From: Devosia sp. SL43
GTDB taxonomy: Bacteria; Pseudomonadota; Alphaproteobacteria; Rhizobiales; Devosiaceae
DNA length: 64,000 bases
Assembly: GCF_021729885.1 (NCBI RefSeq)
Contig: NZ_CP063401.1
Span: forward strand, 3,650,501-3,714,500
Direction: 5' to 3'
Position 1 is the first letter of the stretch, and each line of letters opens with the position of its first letter. Shown one piece after another: positions 53,622-63,356 of the stretch. The notes under the pieces were generated by a model. It was not told the DNA's origin. It ran no database searches and saw only the letters and a list, made by a program, of their open reading frames with translations. The translations under genes and the position numbers were made by a program.

Positions 53622-55364
53622 GTGACATCGCTTCTGAACCGTTTCGCGCGCCCGGCGCTGGTTGCCACCCTGATGGCGGGGGTGGCCGTGCCCGCCGCGC
53701 AATCGGCCCAGCCGCTGCAGACCGCCCAAACGGACCCCATGGCCGGCTTCGATCTGATGCCGATGTTCCAGCCGAGCGTTACCGGCGCCTACATGGCGGG
53801 CCAGCAGGCGCTGCACGATTTGCGGACCGATGAGGCCGCGCGCTATTTCGCCCAGGCTGCACAGGCCGATTGGGACAATGCCATTCTGGTCGAGCGCGCC
53901 TTCATCGCCTACGCCGCCGACGGACAGATCGGCCAGGCCGCCTCGACCGCCAAGCACCTGCTCGAACTCGACCCGACCAACGAGCTGGCCGAACTCGTCG
54001 TGGCTACCGAAGCGCTCAAGGAGCGCCGATACGACGCCGCCGAAAGCATGCTGGGCGCAATTGGACAGGATAGCTTCACCGGCATCACCGCCACTATTCT
54101 GCGCGCCTGGTCGCTGGTCGGCGACAACCGCAAGCCCGAGGCGGACGCCATACTCGATACGCTCGGTCAGTCGGGTCTGGAAGACTTCCTCGTGTTCCAC
54201 CGCGCACTGATGGCCGAAGCCTCGGGCGACACCGACCAGGCGATCGAGTTCGCTGCCAAGGCGTTCGAGACCGAACCCTACGTGGCCCGCATCGTCGAGG
54301 TCTATGCCCGCCTGCTTGCCAATGCCGGCCGCTTCGACGAAGCAAAGGACGTCATCGGCGAGTTCGAGAAGCAAGGACTGACCCATCCGGTCGTCTCGCT
54401 GGTCAAAGAGCAGGTCGATGCGGGGCAGCGTCCCGGCATCTTCGCGTCCAATGTGCAGATTGGCGCCGCCGAAATGTTCCATGGCATCGGCGTTGCCCTG
54501 TCGCGCGATGGCAGCCTTGACCTGTCGCTGGTCTTCCTGCGCATGGGCCTTTATCTCGACCCCTCCGCCGACGTGATCTCGCTGGCTCTGGGCGAGTTAC
54601 TCGACAGCGCCAGCCAGCACGATGCCGCCAACCGCATCTACGATGCCGTTCCCGCCACCTCGGCAATGAAGCCGACTGCGGTCGTTCGTATTGCGCAGAA
54701 CCTCGACGCGCTCGGCGACCGAGACGAGGCGCTGCGCCGGCTCAACAATATCGCCGTGGCGCAACCCAACGATCTCGACGCCGTCTCGGTGCTGGGCGAC
54801 ATGCTGCGCTACGACGAGCAGTACCTGCCGGCCATCGACGCCTATTCCAAGGCATTGGCCCTGACCGGCGGCGACAGCCCATCTGATTGGCGCTTCTACT
54901 ACGTCCGCGGCATTGCCTATGAGCGCGCCAAGGAATGGCCCAAGGCCGAGGCCGATTTCCTCAAGGCACTCGAACTCAATCCCGACCAGCCGGCCGTGCT
55001 GAACTATCTCGGCTATAGCTGGATCGACCAGGACATGAACCTGGAACCGGCACTCGAAATGATCGAGAAGGCGGTCGCCGCGCAGCCGCAGGATGGCTAC
55101 ATCGTCGATTCGCTCGGCTGGGCTTTCTACAAGCTGGGGCGCATTGAGGAGGCGGTGATAACGCTCGAACAGGCCGTGCTGCTGCGCCCCAACGATGCCG
55201 AGATCAACGACCATCTGGGTGATGCCTACTGGAAGGCCGGCCGCAAGCTCGAAGCCCGCTTCCAGTGGAACGTTGCCTCCTCGGTCGATCAAGTGGGCAA
55301 TGTGAAGGAGCGCGTTGCGCCCAAGCTGGCGGACGGTCTCACGGACGCGAACGCGACCGAATAA
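53622..55364 (+). CDS. Periplasmic TPR-repeat protein
   Basis: 580 residues from GTG 53622, which opens a signal peptide (RFARPALVATLMAGVAVPAA). The rest is a long array of tetratricopeptide repeats; the clearest are near the C-terminus, for example WPKAEADFLKALELNPDQPA and LEQAVLLRPNDAEINDHLGD. TPR proteins act as scaffolds; this type precedes ispE in many Hyphomicrobiales and its function is unknown. It is divergent from the glycosylase gene. Confidence 0.88.
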   Translation: MTSLLNRFARPALVATLMAGVAVPAAQSAQPLQTAQTDPMAGFDLMPMFQPSVTGAYMAGQQALHDLRTDEAARYFAQAAQADWDNAILVERAFIAYAADGQIGQAASTAKHLLELDPTNELAELVVATEALKERRYDAAESMLGAIGQDSFTGITATILRAWSLVGDNRKPEADAILDTLGQSGLEDFLVFHRALMAEASGDTDQAIEFAAKAFETEPYVARIVEVYARLLANAGRFDEAKDVIGEFEKQGLTHPVVSLVKEQVDAGQRPGIFASNVQIGAAEMFHGIGVALSRDGSLDLSLVFLRMGLYLDPSADVISLALGELLDSASQHDAANRIYDAVPATSAMKPTAVVRIAQNLDALGDRDEALRRLNNIAVAQPNDLDAVSVLGDMLRYDEQYLPAIDAYSKALALTGGDSPSDWRFYYVRGIAYERAKEWPKAEADFLKALELNPDQPAVLNYLGYSWIDQDMNLEPALEMIEKAVAAQPQDGYIVDSLGWAFYKLGRIEEAVITLEQAVLLRPNDAEINDHLGDAYWKAGRKLEARFQWNVASSVDQVGNVKERVAPKLADGLTDANATE

Positions 55365-55370
55365 TTGTCC

Positions 55371-56249
55371 ATGCCAGAGCCGACCGTTCAGATCGCGCCG
55401 GCCAAGATCAACCTGGCGCTGCATGTTACGCGGCGCCGGGAGGACGGCTATCACGACCTCGAAAGCCTCGTTGTCTTTGCCGACGTCGCCGACGAGATCG
55501 AAGCCGTCCCGGCCAAGGCGGATTCACTGATCATTGTCGGGCCATTCGCCAGGGGCCTCGGCTCGGGGGAAACCAACTTGGTGTCCCGCGCCGTCGCCGC
55601 GTTCCGCGCGCGCTGGCCGGAGGCGGTGCCCGACGGCATCGCCATGCGCCTCACCAAGAACCTGCCGGTGGCCGCTGGAATCGGCGGTGGCTCGGCGGAC
55701 GCAGCCGCTGCCCTGCGCTTGATGGCGTCGCTGTCCAATCACACCATTCCCGTGTCAGACCTGTCCGACATGGCGGCCCAACTCGGTGCCGACGTTCCCG
55801 CCTGCCTGATCTCCTCGCCGCTCTTGGCGCATGGAGTCGGCGAACTGTTGACACCACTCCCGGAGTTTCCGGCGCTTCACATTGTGCTGGTCAATCCGAT
55901 GATTCCGCTGCCAACAGCCGACGTGTTCCGTCGCCTGCGCGCACACGACAACTATCCGCTGCCCGAACTGCCATCACCCCTGACCCGACCGGCCCAGCTC
56001 GGCCTGTGGCTGGCCGAAACCCGCAATGACCTGCAGCCGCCAGCGGTTAAACTGGTCCCCATCATCGGCGACATCGTCGCCCATCTTGCGGAAACACAAG
56101 GCTGCATCCTGGCCCGTATGTCGGGCTCAGGCGCGACGGTGTTTGGCTTATTCGGATCGAGCGGCCAGGCGCATCAGGCCGCGCAGGTCATGCGGGCCGC
56201 CAATCCCGATCACTGGGTCGCAGCGGCACCGTTGATCGTGCCTCAGTAA
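55371..56249 (+). CDS. ispE: 4-diphosphocytidyl-2-C-methyl-D-erythritol kinase
   Basis: 292 residues of the GHMP kinase family. It phosphorylates CDP-methylerythritol in the MEP isoprenoid pathway. The start region IAPAKINLALHVTRRREDGYH and the ATP loop LPVAAGIGGGSADAAAAL (about 101-118) are typical, as is MSGSGATVFGLF near the C-terminus. It starts six bases after the TPR gene. Its last bases overlap the convergent polyprenyl synthase gene, also an isoprenoid enzyme. Confidence 0.95.
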   Translation: MPEPTVQIAPAKINLALHVTRRREDGYHDLESLVVFADVADEIEAVPAKADSLIIVGPFARGLGSGETNLVSRAVAAFRARWPEAVPDGIAMRLTKNLPVAAGIGGGSADAAAALRLMASLSNHTIPVSDLSDMAAQLGADVPACLISSPLLAHGVGELLTPLPEFPALHIVLVNPMIPLPTADVFRRLRAHDNYPLPELPSPLTRPAQLGLWLAETRNDLQPPAVKLVPIIGDIVAHLAETQGCILARMSGSGATVFGLFGSSGQAHQAAQVMRAANPDHWVAAAPLIVPQ

Positions 56250-57256
56250 GCCCGCAGTACGCTGAATTCGACCACATCGTTCAGCAGCGACCGCATCTCC
56301 GATGCCGGCAGCGCGTCCAGCGCCTGCTGGGCCGCGCGGGCATGGGCATGGGCCTGATCGAGTGTCCGCTCCAGCGTCTTGTGGCGCTCCATGATGGCAA
56401 CCACGGCGGCAACCTGTTCGTCAGAAGCCTCGGCGTCGCCCAGCGCCGAACTGATGATCTCGCGCTCGTCCGCACTGCCTTCGGCGAGCGCCAGAATCAC
56501 GGGCAGGGTCATCTTGCCTTCGCGCAGGTCGTCGCCAGTATTCTTGCCCAGCGTGCCGGACTGCCCGCCATAGTCGAGCGAGTCATCGACCAGCTGGAAT
56601 GCATTGCCAAGTTCTAGCCCATAGCGCGCCAGCGCCAGCGCGCCGGCCTCGTCTGCTCCACCCGACATGGCACCCACCTTGCAAGCCGCCTCGAACAGCA
56701 CGGCCGTCTTGGCCCGGATCACTTCGGCATAGTCTGCAGGCGTGGTGGTCAGGTCGCCGGTCTTGGCGAGTTGGAACACTTCGCCCTCGGCCATCACCGC
56801 TGACGCCGCAGACAGCACGCCGAGCGAAGCAATATCGCCGGTCTCGACCATCATCATGAAGGCCTGCCCGAGCAGGAAATCGCCGACCAGGATCGATGCC
56901 TTGTTGCCCCACACCATGCGTGCCGCCGGCTTGCCGCGCCGCATGTCGCTCTCGTCGACCACGTCGTCGTGCAGCAAAGTCGCATTGTGCATGAACTCGA
57001 CGGCCGCCGCGAAATTGATCGCCGTGCCCGTACCCTTGCCGAACAGCTGCGCCGCAGCCACGGTCAGCATTGGCCGCAGCCGCTTGCCGCCGCTCTCGAT
57101 CAGGTAGCGGGCCAGCTCGGGCACCATCTCGACATGGGAATCGGCGCGGCTGAGGATGAGGGCATTGACCTTGGCCATGTCCTCGCCCGTCGCCGTGAGC
57201 AACCGGTCGATCGGAGTGGCGACAGGCGCCTCTTTCATCTGCGTCAGAGCTGACAC
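56243..57256 (-). CDS. ispB: Polyprenyl diphosphate synthase
   Basis: 337 residues of the trans-prenyltransferase fold. The first aspartate motif is LLHDDVVDESDMRRGKPA (about 93-110) and the second is QLVDDSLDYGG (about 215-225). It makes the long prenyl tail for ubiquinone; chain length (often C50 in this order) cannot be read from the sequence by eye. It overlaps the ispE stop by seven bases and is divergent from the methyltransferase gene. Confidence 0.93.
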   Translation of the reverse strand: MSALTQMKEAPVATPIDRLLTATGEDMAKVNALILSRADSHVEMVPELARYLIESGGKRLRPMLTVAAAQLFGKGTGTAINFAAAVEFMHNATLLHDDVVDESDMRRGKPAARMVWGNKASILVGDFLLGQAFMMMVETGDIASLGVLSAASAVMAEGEVFQLAKTGDLTTTPADYAEVIRAKTAVLFEAACKVGAMSGGADEAGALALARYGLELGNAFQLVDDSLDYGGQSGTLGKNTGDDLREGKMTLPVILALAEGSADEREIISSALGDAEASDEQVAAVVAIMERHKTLERTLDQAHAHARAAQQALDALPASEMRSLLNDVVEFSVLRAY

Positions 57257-57351
57257 CGTCTATCCGTCCCGCTTGCCATCCGTGGCAAATCTGGTTGAGC
57301 CTGCCATGTCTGCGCATGTAAGGTCGCGCAAAACCGGCCTTTTCGGGTGCG

Positions 57352-58137
57352 ATGTCCCTAGACCAGCCAACAGCCTTTGTAAAACACCAAACAGTAACGC
57401 GCGACGCCTTTTTGGGTGGTCGGCTCACTGTGTCGCAGCCGCGCCACGGCTTTCGGGCCGGGCTCGACAGCGTGCTGCTGGGCGCGGCTGTAGGGCAGGG
57501 CCGGCGCAACCTGCTGGATCTGGGCTGTGGCGTGGGCACCGCGGGGCTTGTCGCGCTGGCGCATGAGCCGGCTCTGACCGCCGTGCTTGCCGATCAAAAC
57601 ATCGAGATGCTGGCCCTCGCCACCAGCAATGCCGCCGAGAACGGCTTCGCCGAACGGGTGCGCATCATAGAAGCCGACGTGACGGCCAGGGGCAGCGATC
57701 GCCACACGGCCGGTCTTGCCGACAACGCCTTCGATGTCGTTATCGCCAACCCGCCATTTTTTGACGACCATGCCGGAACACTCGCTGCCGATGCCGGCCG
57801 GGCAGGGGCCCGCCACATGGACAGCGCTGCGCTCGACCTCTGGGTCAAGACCGCAGCGGGTTGCGCGTCCGGCGGTGGCGAGATCATTTTCGTCTATCCC
57901 GCCGAAAGCCTCTCGCCGCTACTGGCGTCGTTCACCCAGCGATTCGGCGCCATCACCATTCTCCCGCTCTCGCCACGCCCCGATGCGCCCGTTACCCGCG
58001 TGCTCATTCGGGGCGTCAAGGGCTCACGCGCGCCGCTGACACTGCTCGCCAGTCGTCCGCTGCACGGCCCCGATGGCCGCGCGTTTCAGCCAGACTTCGA
58101 CGCAATCTTTCGTGGGTCGGCCCGGCTCGACTGGTAA
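57352..58137 (+). CDS. TrmN6-like N6-adenine tRNA methyltransferase
   Basis: 261 residues. The AdoMet motif is LLDLGCGVGTAGL (about 52-64) and the catalytic motif is VIANPPFFDD (about 127-136), of the NPPF class that methylates N6 of adenine. The N-terminal FLGGRLTVSQPRHGFRAGLD, quoted from about residue 17, is the family signature of tRNA1(Val) A37 methylases. Its place between the polyprenyl synthase and the S49 peptidase gene is common in rhizobia. Confidence 0.88.
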   Translation: MSLDQPTAFVKHQTVTRDAFLGGRLTVSQPRHGFRAGLDSVLLGAAVGQGRRNLLDLGCGVGTAGLVALAHEPALTAVLADQNIEMLALATSNAAENGFAERVRIIEADVTARGSDRHTAGLADNAFDVVIANPPFFDDHAGTLAADAGRAGARHMDSAALDLWVKTAAGCASGGGEIIFVYPAESLSPLLASFTQRFGAITILPLSPRPDAPVTRVLIRGVKGSRAPLTLLASRPLHGPDGRAFQPDFDAIFRGSARLDW

Positions 58138-58189
58138 TCCCGCGCGCTACAACCTAAATCTGCCCGCGACCCGAGACGAGGACGATTTG

Positions 58190-59035
58190 ATGGATGACCC
58201 CGCCGCGCCCAAGCGAAACTGGCTGCAGCGCCTGACCGGCCGCGGCAAGACCACGATCCCGGTGGTCCGCCTGCATGGCGTCATCGCCGCCGAACAGCGT
58301 CAGGGTCGGCTCAACATCGCCACCGTCGCGCCGCTGCTCGAGCGTGCCTTTGCCATCAAGTCTGCTCCAGCAGTGGCCATCGTCATCAACTCGCCCGGTG
58401 GCAGCCCAGTACAAAGCCGGCTGATCTCCAAACGCATTCGCGACCTGGCTAATGAGCACGGCAAGCCGGTCATCGTCTTCGTTGAGGACGCGGCGGCCTC
58501 TGGCGGTTATTTCATCGCCGTGGCTGGTGACGAGATCATCGTCGATCCCAGTTCCATCGTTGGCTCGATTGGCGTCATCATGGCGGGCTTCGGCTTTGTC
58601 GGCGCGCTGGAAAAGCTTGGTGTCGAGCGTCGTGTCCACACCGCCGGCAACAACAAGTCCACGCTTGATCCCTTCCTTCCCGAGAAGGCCAGCGACATCG
58701 AGCGCATCAAGCAGTTCGAGCTCGACATCCATCAGGTCTTCATCAATCACGTCAAAGCTGGCCGCAAAGGACGTCTCAAGGCCGCCGACGAAGTCCTGTT
58801 CACCGGAGAATGGTGGACCGGCATGCGCGGTGTCGAGCTGGGCTTGGTCGACGCCATCGGCGACCTGCACGAAACCCTGCGCAGCCGCTACGGCAAGGAT
58901 GTCGATCTCAAGTTGATCGAACCCAAGCGCCTGTGGTTCGGCCTGCCGCGCATCGGCTTCTCGACCGAGGGCCTGTCCAGCGACATCGCCGCTACCATCG
59001 AAGACCGCGCCGTCTGGGCGCGGCTGGGGCTCTAG
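58190..59035 (+). CDS. S49-family serine peptidase (SppA/SohB-like)
   Basis: 281 residues. The Ser-Lys dyad is visible as S104 in AAASGGYFIA and K156 in AGNNKSTLDPF; the substrate loop INSPGGSP is at about 67-74. There is no clear N-terminal membrane anchor, so it may be cytoplasmic or peripheral. Such enzymes digest signal peptides or small peptides. ATG 58190 is used; the open frame upstream overlaps the methyltransferase gene. Confidence 0.92.
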   Translation: MDDPAAPKRNWLQRLTGRGKTTIPVVRLHGVIAAEQRQGRLNIATVAPLLERAFAIKSAPAVAIVINSPGGSPVQSRLISKRIRDLANEHGKPVIVFVEDAAASGGYFIAVAGDEIIVDPSSIVGSIGVIMAGFGFVGALEKLGVERRVHTAGNNKSTLDPFLPEKASDIERIKQFELDIHQVFINHVKAGRKGRLKAADEVLFTGEWWTGMRGVELGLVDAIGDLHETLRSRYGKDVDLKLIEPKRLWFGLPRIGFSTEGLSSDIAATIEDRAVWARLGL

Positions 59036-59038
59036 GCG

Positions 59039-59269
59039 ATGACCGGTATCCTGCTGCGCGTCATCATCTTCGCCATCATCGGCATCGCCATCTATCTGGG
59101 CATCCGCAAGATCTGGCGCGATTGGACCGGCCAGTTCAAGGCGGACGACGAAGAGGCCCGCCGCCTGCGCCGCGAACGCGACCTGCGCGAGCGCGAGCAA
59201 CCTGGAGTCATCGACCTCAGGCGCGACAAGGACGGCACGTTTCGGCCGGGTGACGAGGACAAACGCTAG
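59039..59269 (+). CDS. Small membrane protein with charged tail
   Basis: 76 residues: one N-terminal membrane helix (about 3-22, GILLRVIIFAIIGIAIYLGI) and a highly charged Arg/Glu/Asp tail (ARRLRRERDLREREQ). It begins three bases after the S49 peptidase stop and is probably cotranscribed. No family recognised; the ending overlaps the convergent acyltransferase gene by four bases. Confidence 0.75.
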   Translation: MTGILLRVIIFAIIGIAIYLGIRKIWRDWTGQFKADDEEARRLRRERDLREREQPGVIDLRRDKDGTFRPGDEDKR

Positions 59270-60315
59270 GCGGGCATCGCCTCCGCCCTCGCCATGCGAG
59301 CCGGTCGCAACATGGCCAAGAGTGGCTTTTCGATGAGGACATGGGCGATGATCCCCGCCAGCGTCGCCGCCAGCGATATCGCGACCAGCATCACGCCAGC
59401 CGGAACCGCCTGGTTGAGCCCCAACCGCAGCACCACCACGCAGAGCGCCGCCAGCGCTGCGCTGTGGACGATATAGATCGCGTAGGACGCGTCCCCCAGA
59501 AACACCAGCCACGCCGGCGCCCTGAGATATCCCTTGCTTTCGAGGTTGGTGAGCCCCGTCACCAGTGCAGCTCCGCTGATGCCGAGCACGACAGTGCGTA
59601 TCAGAAAGCTGGGCGTCCACATCCCGGTCACGTCAGCTATCGCGATTGCAGGGAAAGTCACCAGTCCTACGACCGCCAGCATGCCACCCAGTGCAGCCGG
59701 TAGCCGCCCGAACAGGTAGGCGCTGCCGATGCCGAACAGGAAGAGCAGGTTATAGGGCGATAGCAGAAAGCTGATGGGAAAGGGCACGTCGGGGACTGCC
59801 GCAGCAAAAATGATCGCCATAGCCCATGCGCTCAGGATCAGCGCACCGGCCACGCGGTTGAGCATCGTTGTGCTGAACAGCAGGTAGAACAGCATTTCGT
59901 GGCTGAGCGTCCAGGCGGCGACGACGATGAAGCCTTCTCCATTAGGGATCAGCAGCGCCGACGAAATCAGCATCAGCGGGTCGCGCGCATTTTCGGGCCC
60001 CATCGTCGGCATGACGAAATACGCTCCTATCAGCGCGAACAGCACGACCCAATAGAATGGGTAGATGCGGATGATGCGCTTCCACAGGAAGGGCGCCACT
60101 CTATCCGGCCTGTCCATGTCCCGTTGATGCACCAGCATCATGATGAAGCCGCTGAGCACGAAGAAATACTCGACGCCCGCATAACCGGCATTGATTGCCG
60201 GCGAGACACCTTGCCCTGCATAGAGCCGCTCTGGGATAAAGAACGAATTAGCGTGGAAGAATACCACCGCGATCGCGGCAATCGCTCTGCCGGCCTGCAA
60301 GGTAGTCAACGTCAT
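59266..60315 (-). CDS. Acyltransferase-3 family membrane protein
   Basis: 349 residues with about ten membrane helices. The conserved N-terminal LQAGRAIAAIAVVFFHANSF holds the family's catalytic His, followed by GYAGVEYFFVLSGFIMM and the conserved RIIRIYPFYW arginines. Such proteins O-acetylate surface polysaccharides or lipids. The target is unknown; no polysaccharide cluster is nearby. Confidence 0.9.
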   Translation of the reverse strand: MTLTTLQAGRAIAAIAVVFFHANSFFIPERLYAGQGVSPAINAGYAGVEYFFVLSGFIMMLVHQRDMDRPDRVAPFLWKRIIRIYPFYWVVLFALIGAYFVMPTMGPENARDPLMLISSALLIPNGEGFIVVAAWTLSHEMLFYLLFSTTMLNRVAGALILSAWAMAIIFAAAVPDVPFPISFLLSPYNLLFLFGIGSAYLFGRLPAALGGMLAVVGLVTFPAIAIADVTGMWTPSFLIRTVVLGISGAALVTGLTNLESKGYLRAPAWLVFLGDASYAIYIVHSAALAALCVVVLRLGLNQAVPAGVMLVAISLAATLAGIIAHVLIEKPLLAMLRPARMARAEAMPA

Positions 60316-60412
60316 CGCGACCTCCGCTGCTGCTGCGCCATCAAGCCCCCGTTAAGAATTTTGGGCAACGCCGGCAACTGACTGGCAGCAATACGCACCG
60401 TGCATGGATCGG

Positions 60413-61318
60413 TTAGGAACCGTCCAACAAGACCCGGCGGCACCAGACATCGAGGCTCGGATCGTCGGTCGCATGCGTCCACGACGCTGCCAGCCATCGG
60501 CGCGCCTTGGCATAATCATCAACCAGCCCACGCTCCGTCAGCCATTCCATCGCCAGGCGGCGGTCGGCATCGGTGGCTTGTGGGGAAATCTCTGCATCGA
60601 GATAGGCCACGGCGCTCCATGCCTCCATGTCCGGATCACCGATCACTGCACTAGGGCCGAAATCCAGCACAGCGGTGATGCCATCGCCCTCTGCCAGTAC
60701 GTTGGGCGGGAAATAGTCGAGATGCACTATTGCCGGATTGCTCGGCTCGCGCCATGCGGTGCCCATCTCGCTTCGTAAGGCCGCGCGAAATTCGGCTGGG
60801 CAGCGGCGCAAGTTCCGCGCCAGCCTGGCGCGAGCGAACTCGGACCAACTGCCGACCCTCAGCGCACGATCGCCGATCAGCGGTCCGAAATAGGGACGCG
60901 TTACCTTGGCCTGACGGATCCGCGTGGCGGTATCGAGATAGTCCGCCAGCAGGCGGCGGCGCGCATCGCCGGTCAGGCGGCCCAACAGATCTGAGACGGG
61001 TTCGCCCGGCAGGCGCTCCTCGATTGTCACCACGCGCTCGCCGACCATGCTGACGCTCTGTACCGCCGGTGTCCGAAACGAGAGCGTTGCCGCCGAACCG
61101 GCAATTTCTCGCAGCAGCGCCGCGCGGGTTTCGGCATCGGCCACGCGTGCGCCGGAACGCATGATCCGGGCGACCCGATTGCCGGGTAGGGCGTAAACCT
61201 GGGCTTCGCCACCGGCGCCGATGCGCGACGCACCGGTAGCGCCAATTTCGCTGAGGACCTGTTCGTCCGATAAAGCGGGATTCGCCATGGCGGCAACTGA
61301 CTGAGCGGCCAGCACCAT
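60413..61318 (-). CDS. Aminoglycoside-phosphotransferase-like kinase
   Basis: 301 residues from the first ATG (ATG 61288 would remove ten residues and is equally possible). The catalytic loop is [12 protein letters not shown] (His-Asp-Asn, about 220-231) and the metal site is [14 protein letters not shown]. The nucleotide-binding part [15 protein letters not shown] lies near residue 32. These enzymes phosphorylate antibiotics, choline or sugars; the substrate is not identifiable. Divergent from glyQ. Confidence 0.85.
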   Translation of the reverse strand: MVLAAQSVAAMANPALSDEQVLSEIGATGASRIGAGGEAQVYALPGNRVARIMRSGARVADAETRAALLREIAGSAATLSFRTPAVQSVSMVGERVVTIEERLPGEPVSDLLGRLTGDARRRLLADYLDTATRIRQAKVTRPYFGPLIGDRALRVGSWSEFARARLARNLRRCPAEFRAALRSEMGTAWREPSNPAIVHLDYFPPNVLAEGDGITAVLDFGPSAVIGDPDMEAWSAVAYLDAEISPQATDADRRLAMEWLTERGLVDDYAKARRWLAASWTHATDDPSLDVWCRRVLLDGS

Positions 61319-61390
61319 GTCAACCGCCGCCGCTTGACCGGTCCAGCCTGCATCAATAGGTTCCGCGCGTTCTTGCCCGGATTGCCACAG

Positions 61391-62314
61391 ATGACCACTC
61401 GCCCCGCCTACATGGACCCCAAGAATTCATTTCAGGGTCTCATTCTCACGCTCCAGCAATTCTGGGCGGAGCAGGGCTGTGTCATCCTCCAGCCTTACGA
61501 CATGCCGATGGGGGCAGGGACGTCGCATGTCGGCACCGTGCTGCGCGCGCTCGGCCCCAAGCCTTGGAACGCGGCCTATGCGCAGCCGTCGCGCCGCCCC
61601 AAGGACGGGCGCTATGGCGAAAACCCCAACCGGCTGCAGCACTATTACCAGTTCCAGGTGATCCTGAAGCCGTCGCCGCCAAACCTGCAGGACCTCTACC
61701 TGCAGTCGCTCTATGCCATCGGCATCGATCCCAAGCTGCATGATCTGCGCTTTGTCGAGGACGACTGGGAAAACCCGACCCTGGGTGCCTGGGGGTTGGG
61801 CTGGGAAGTCTGGTGCGACGGCATGGAAGTCAGCCAGTTCACCTACTTCCAGCAAGTGGCCGGCTTTGAATGTAACCCGGTTTCGGGCGAGCTGACCTAT
61901 GGGCTCGAGCGCCTCGCCTGCTACCTGCAGAACGTCGACTCCATCATGGAGCTCAACTTCAACGGCGGTGTCGGCGATGCCAAGATGACCTATGCCGACG
62001 TGTTCCTGCAGAACGAGCAGGAGCAATCGCGGTACAATTTCGAAGCCGCGGACACCGAAATGCTGTTCCGCCATTTCGCCGACGCGGAAAAGGAATGCCG
62101 CGCCATCCTGGCCAAGGGTGCCCAGGCCAATCGCCATACCATGGCAATCCCGGCTTACGAGCAGGTGCTGCGCGCCGCGCACAACTTCAATCTGCTCGAC
62201 GCCCGTGGCGTCATCTCGGTCACCGAGCGCCAGAGCTACATCCTGCGCATCCGCGAACTGGCCAAGAGTTGCGGCGAGGCCTGGTTGCAGACCGAAGGCG
62301 GCGGTTCCGAATAA
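61391..62314 (+). CDS. glyQ: Glycyl-tRNA synthetase alpha subunit
   Basis: 307 residues, class II synthetase of the alpha2beta2 type. [20 protein letters not shown] (about 12-31), [17 protein letters not shown] and [12 protein letters not shown] are family signatures. The frame extends upstream, but ATG 61391 fits the family N-terminus; ATG 61412 is a shorter choice. The beta-subunit gene glyS does not follow within the window; instead a small unknown gene and lemA follow, so glyS must be elsewhere or beyond 64 kb. Confidence 0.96.
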   Translation: MTTRPAYMDPKNSFQGLILTLQQFWAEQGCVILQPYDMPMGAGTSHVGTVLRALGPKPWNAAYAQPSRRPKDGRYGENPNRLQHYYQFQVILKPSPPNLQDLYLQSLYAIGIDPKLHDLRFVEDDWENPTLGAWGLGWEVWCDGMEVSQFTYFQQVAGFECNPVSGELTYGLERLACYLQNVDSIMELNFNGGVGDAKMTYADVFLQNEQEQSRYNFEAADTEMLFRHFADAEKECRAILAKGAQANRHTMAIPAYEQVLRAAHNFNLLDARGVISVTERQSYILRIRELAKSCGEAWLQTEGGGSE

Positions 62315-62436
62315 ACGGCGTCTGTACTTCTGCAAATGTGATCATTGACGTCCTCACCACTAACAAAAGTTAGTTGTGGCTAGGGAAATCTACGGGTATC
62401 TCTATGCAACCTGGGGACGCAGGAACACGATTGACT

Positions 62437-62655
62437 ATGCATTCGGTGAGCACGCAAGAAATCCGCGATGATGTCATGCGGCTTCTCGAAGAGAAGTACG
62501 GTCTCGACAATTTTGAGGCGCGCGAGATGCTTGGCATGATGTTCTGCCAGGCAGTTGTCGAAGATAGCCGGCTGGGTGAGATCGTCGAGCCCAATGTCTA
62601 TATGCAGCGCTATAGCGACATCGTGCTGTCCAATATCTGGCTGCACCAGAACTGA
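62437..62655 (+). CDS. Conserved small protein of unknown function
   Basis: 72 residues from ATG 62437 (TTG 62431 has AGGAA six bases upstream and is an alternative). Acidic and helical, with DDVMRLLEEKYGLDNFEAREMLG and a single Cys. I recognise no family. It lies 120 bases after glyQ and 135 before lemA. A small stem ACTAAC/GTTAGT lies upstream at 62359-62374. Confidence 0.6.
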   Translation: MHSVSTQEIRDDVMRLLEEKYGLDNFEAREMLGMMFCQAVVEDSRLGEIVEPNVYMQRYSDIVLSNIWLHQN

Positions 62656-62790
62656 CGCTGCGCTCATCAGCCATATGTGCCCGCCAGTGCGTGCAAATAT
62701 CCCCCTGAGCATCTCCAAAGCCAGATTGAAACGACTGCGCGGAGGTGCGAGTGTCCGCCGCATATAACTGCGCTTGAGGGAGCCTGTGTC

Positions 62791-63351
62791 ATGATCGGTT
62801 GGATCATTCTTGGGGTGGTCGTACTGGCCGCCTTCTACGCCATCGCCATCTATAACGGCCTGGTGAAGAACCGGCAGATGGTGGAGGAGGGGTGGTCGGG
62901 CATCGATGTGCAGCTCAAGCGCCGCACCGATCTCATTCCGAACCTGCTCGAAACGGTAAAAGGCTACATGTCGCACGAGCGCGAGACGCTCGAAGCGGTG
63001 ACCAATGCCCGCGCCGCCGCTACGGCCGCCTCCAACGGGACACCCGAGCAGCGCGCCGCTGCCGAGGGCCAGCTCTCGTCCGCCCTGGGCAAGCTTATCG
63101 CAGTCGCCGAGGCCTATCCCGACCTCAAGGCCAATACCACCTTCCTTGAATTCCAGGCGGCCCTGCAAACGGTCGAGGACGAAATCCAGATGTCGCGCCG
63201 CTACTACAACGGCGCCACGCGCAACCTCAACGTCATGGTCGAGTCCTTCCCGTCGAACCTTGTCGCCAACGGCTTCGGCTTCAAGAAGGCCGAATATTTC
63301 GAGCTGGAAAACGAAGCCGACCGCGCCGTCCCGACGGTCAAGTTCAACTAG
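62791..63351 (+). CDS. LemA-family protein
   Basis: 186 residues: an N-terminal membrane helix (about 2-22, WIILGVVVLAAFYAIAIYN) and a four-helix coiled domain with RRTDLIPNLLETVKGYM and YYNGATRNLNVMVESFPSN, both LemA hallmarks. Function not settled; LemA often pairs with a DUF2207 or TPM-domain membrane protein, and the next gene here is DUF2207. The starts MIGWII follows a GAGGGAG site. Confidence 0.92.
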   Translation: MIGWIILGVVVLAAFYAIAIYNGLVKNRQMVEEGWSGIDVQLKRRTDLIPNLLETVKGYMSHERETLEAVTNARAAATAASNGTPEQRAAAEGQLSSALGKLIAVAEAYPDLKANTTFLEFQAALQTVEDEIQMSRRYYNGATRNLNVMVESFPSNLVANGFGFKKAEYFELENEADRAVPTVKFN

Positions 63352-63356
63352 CCGCG

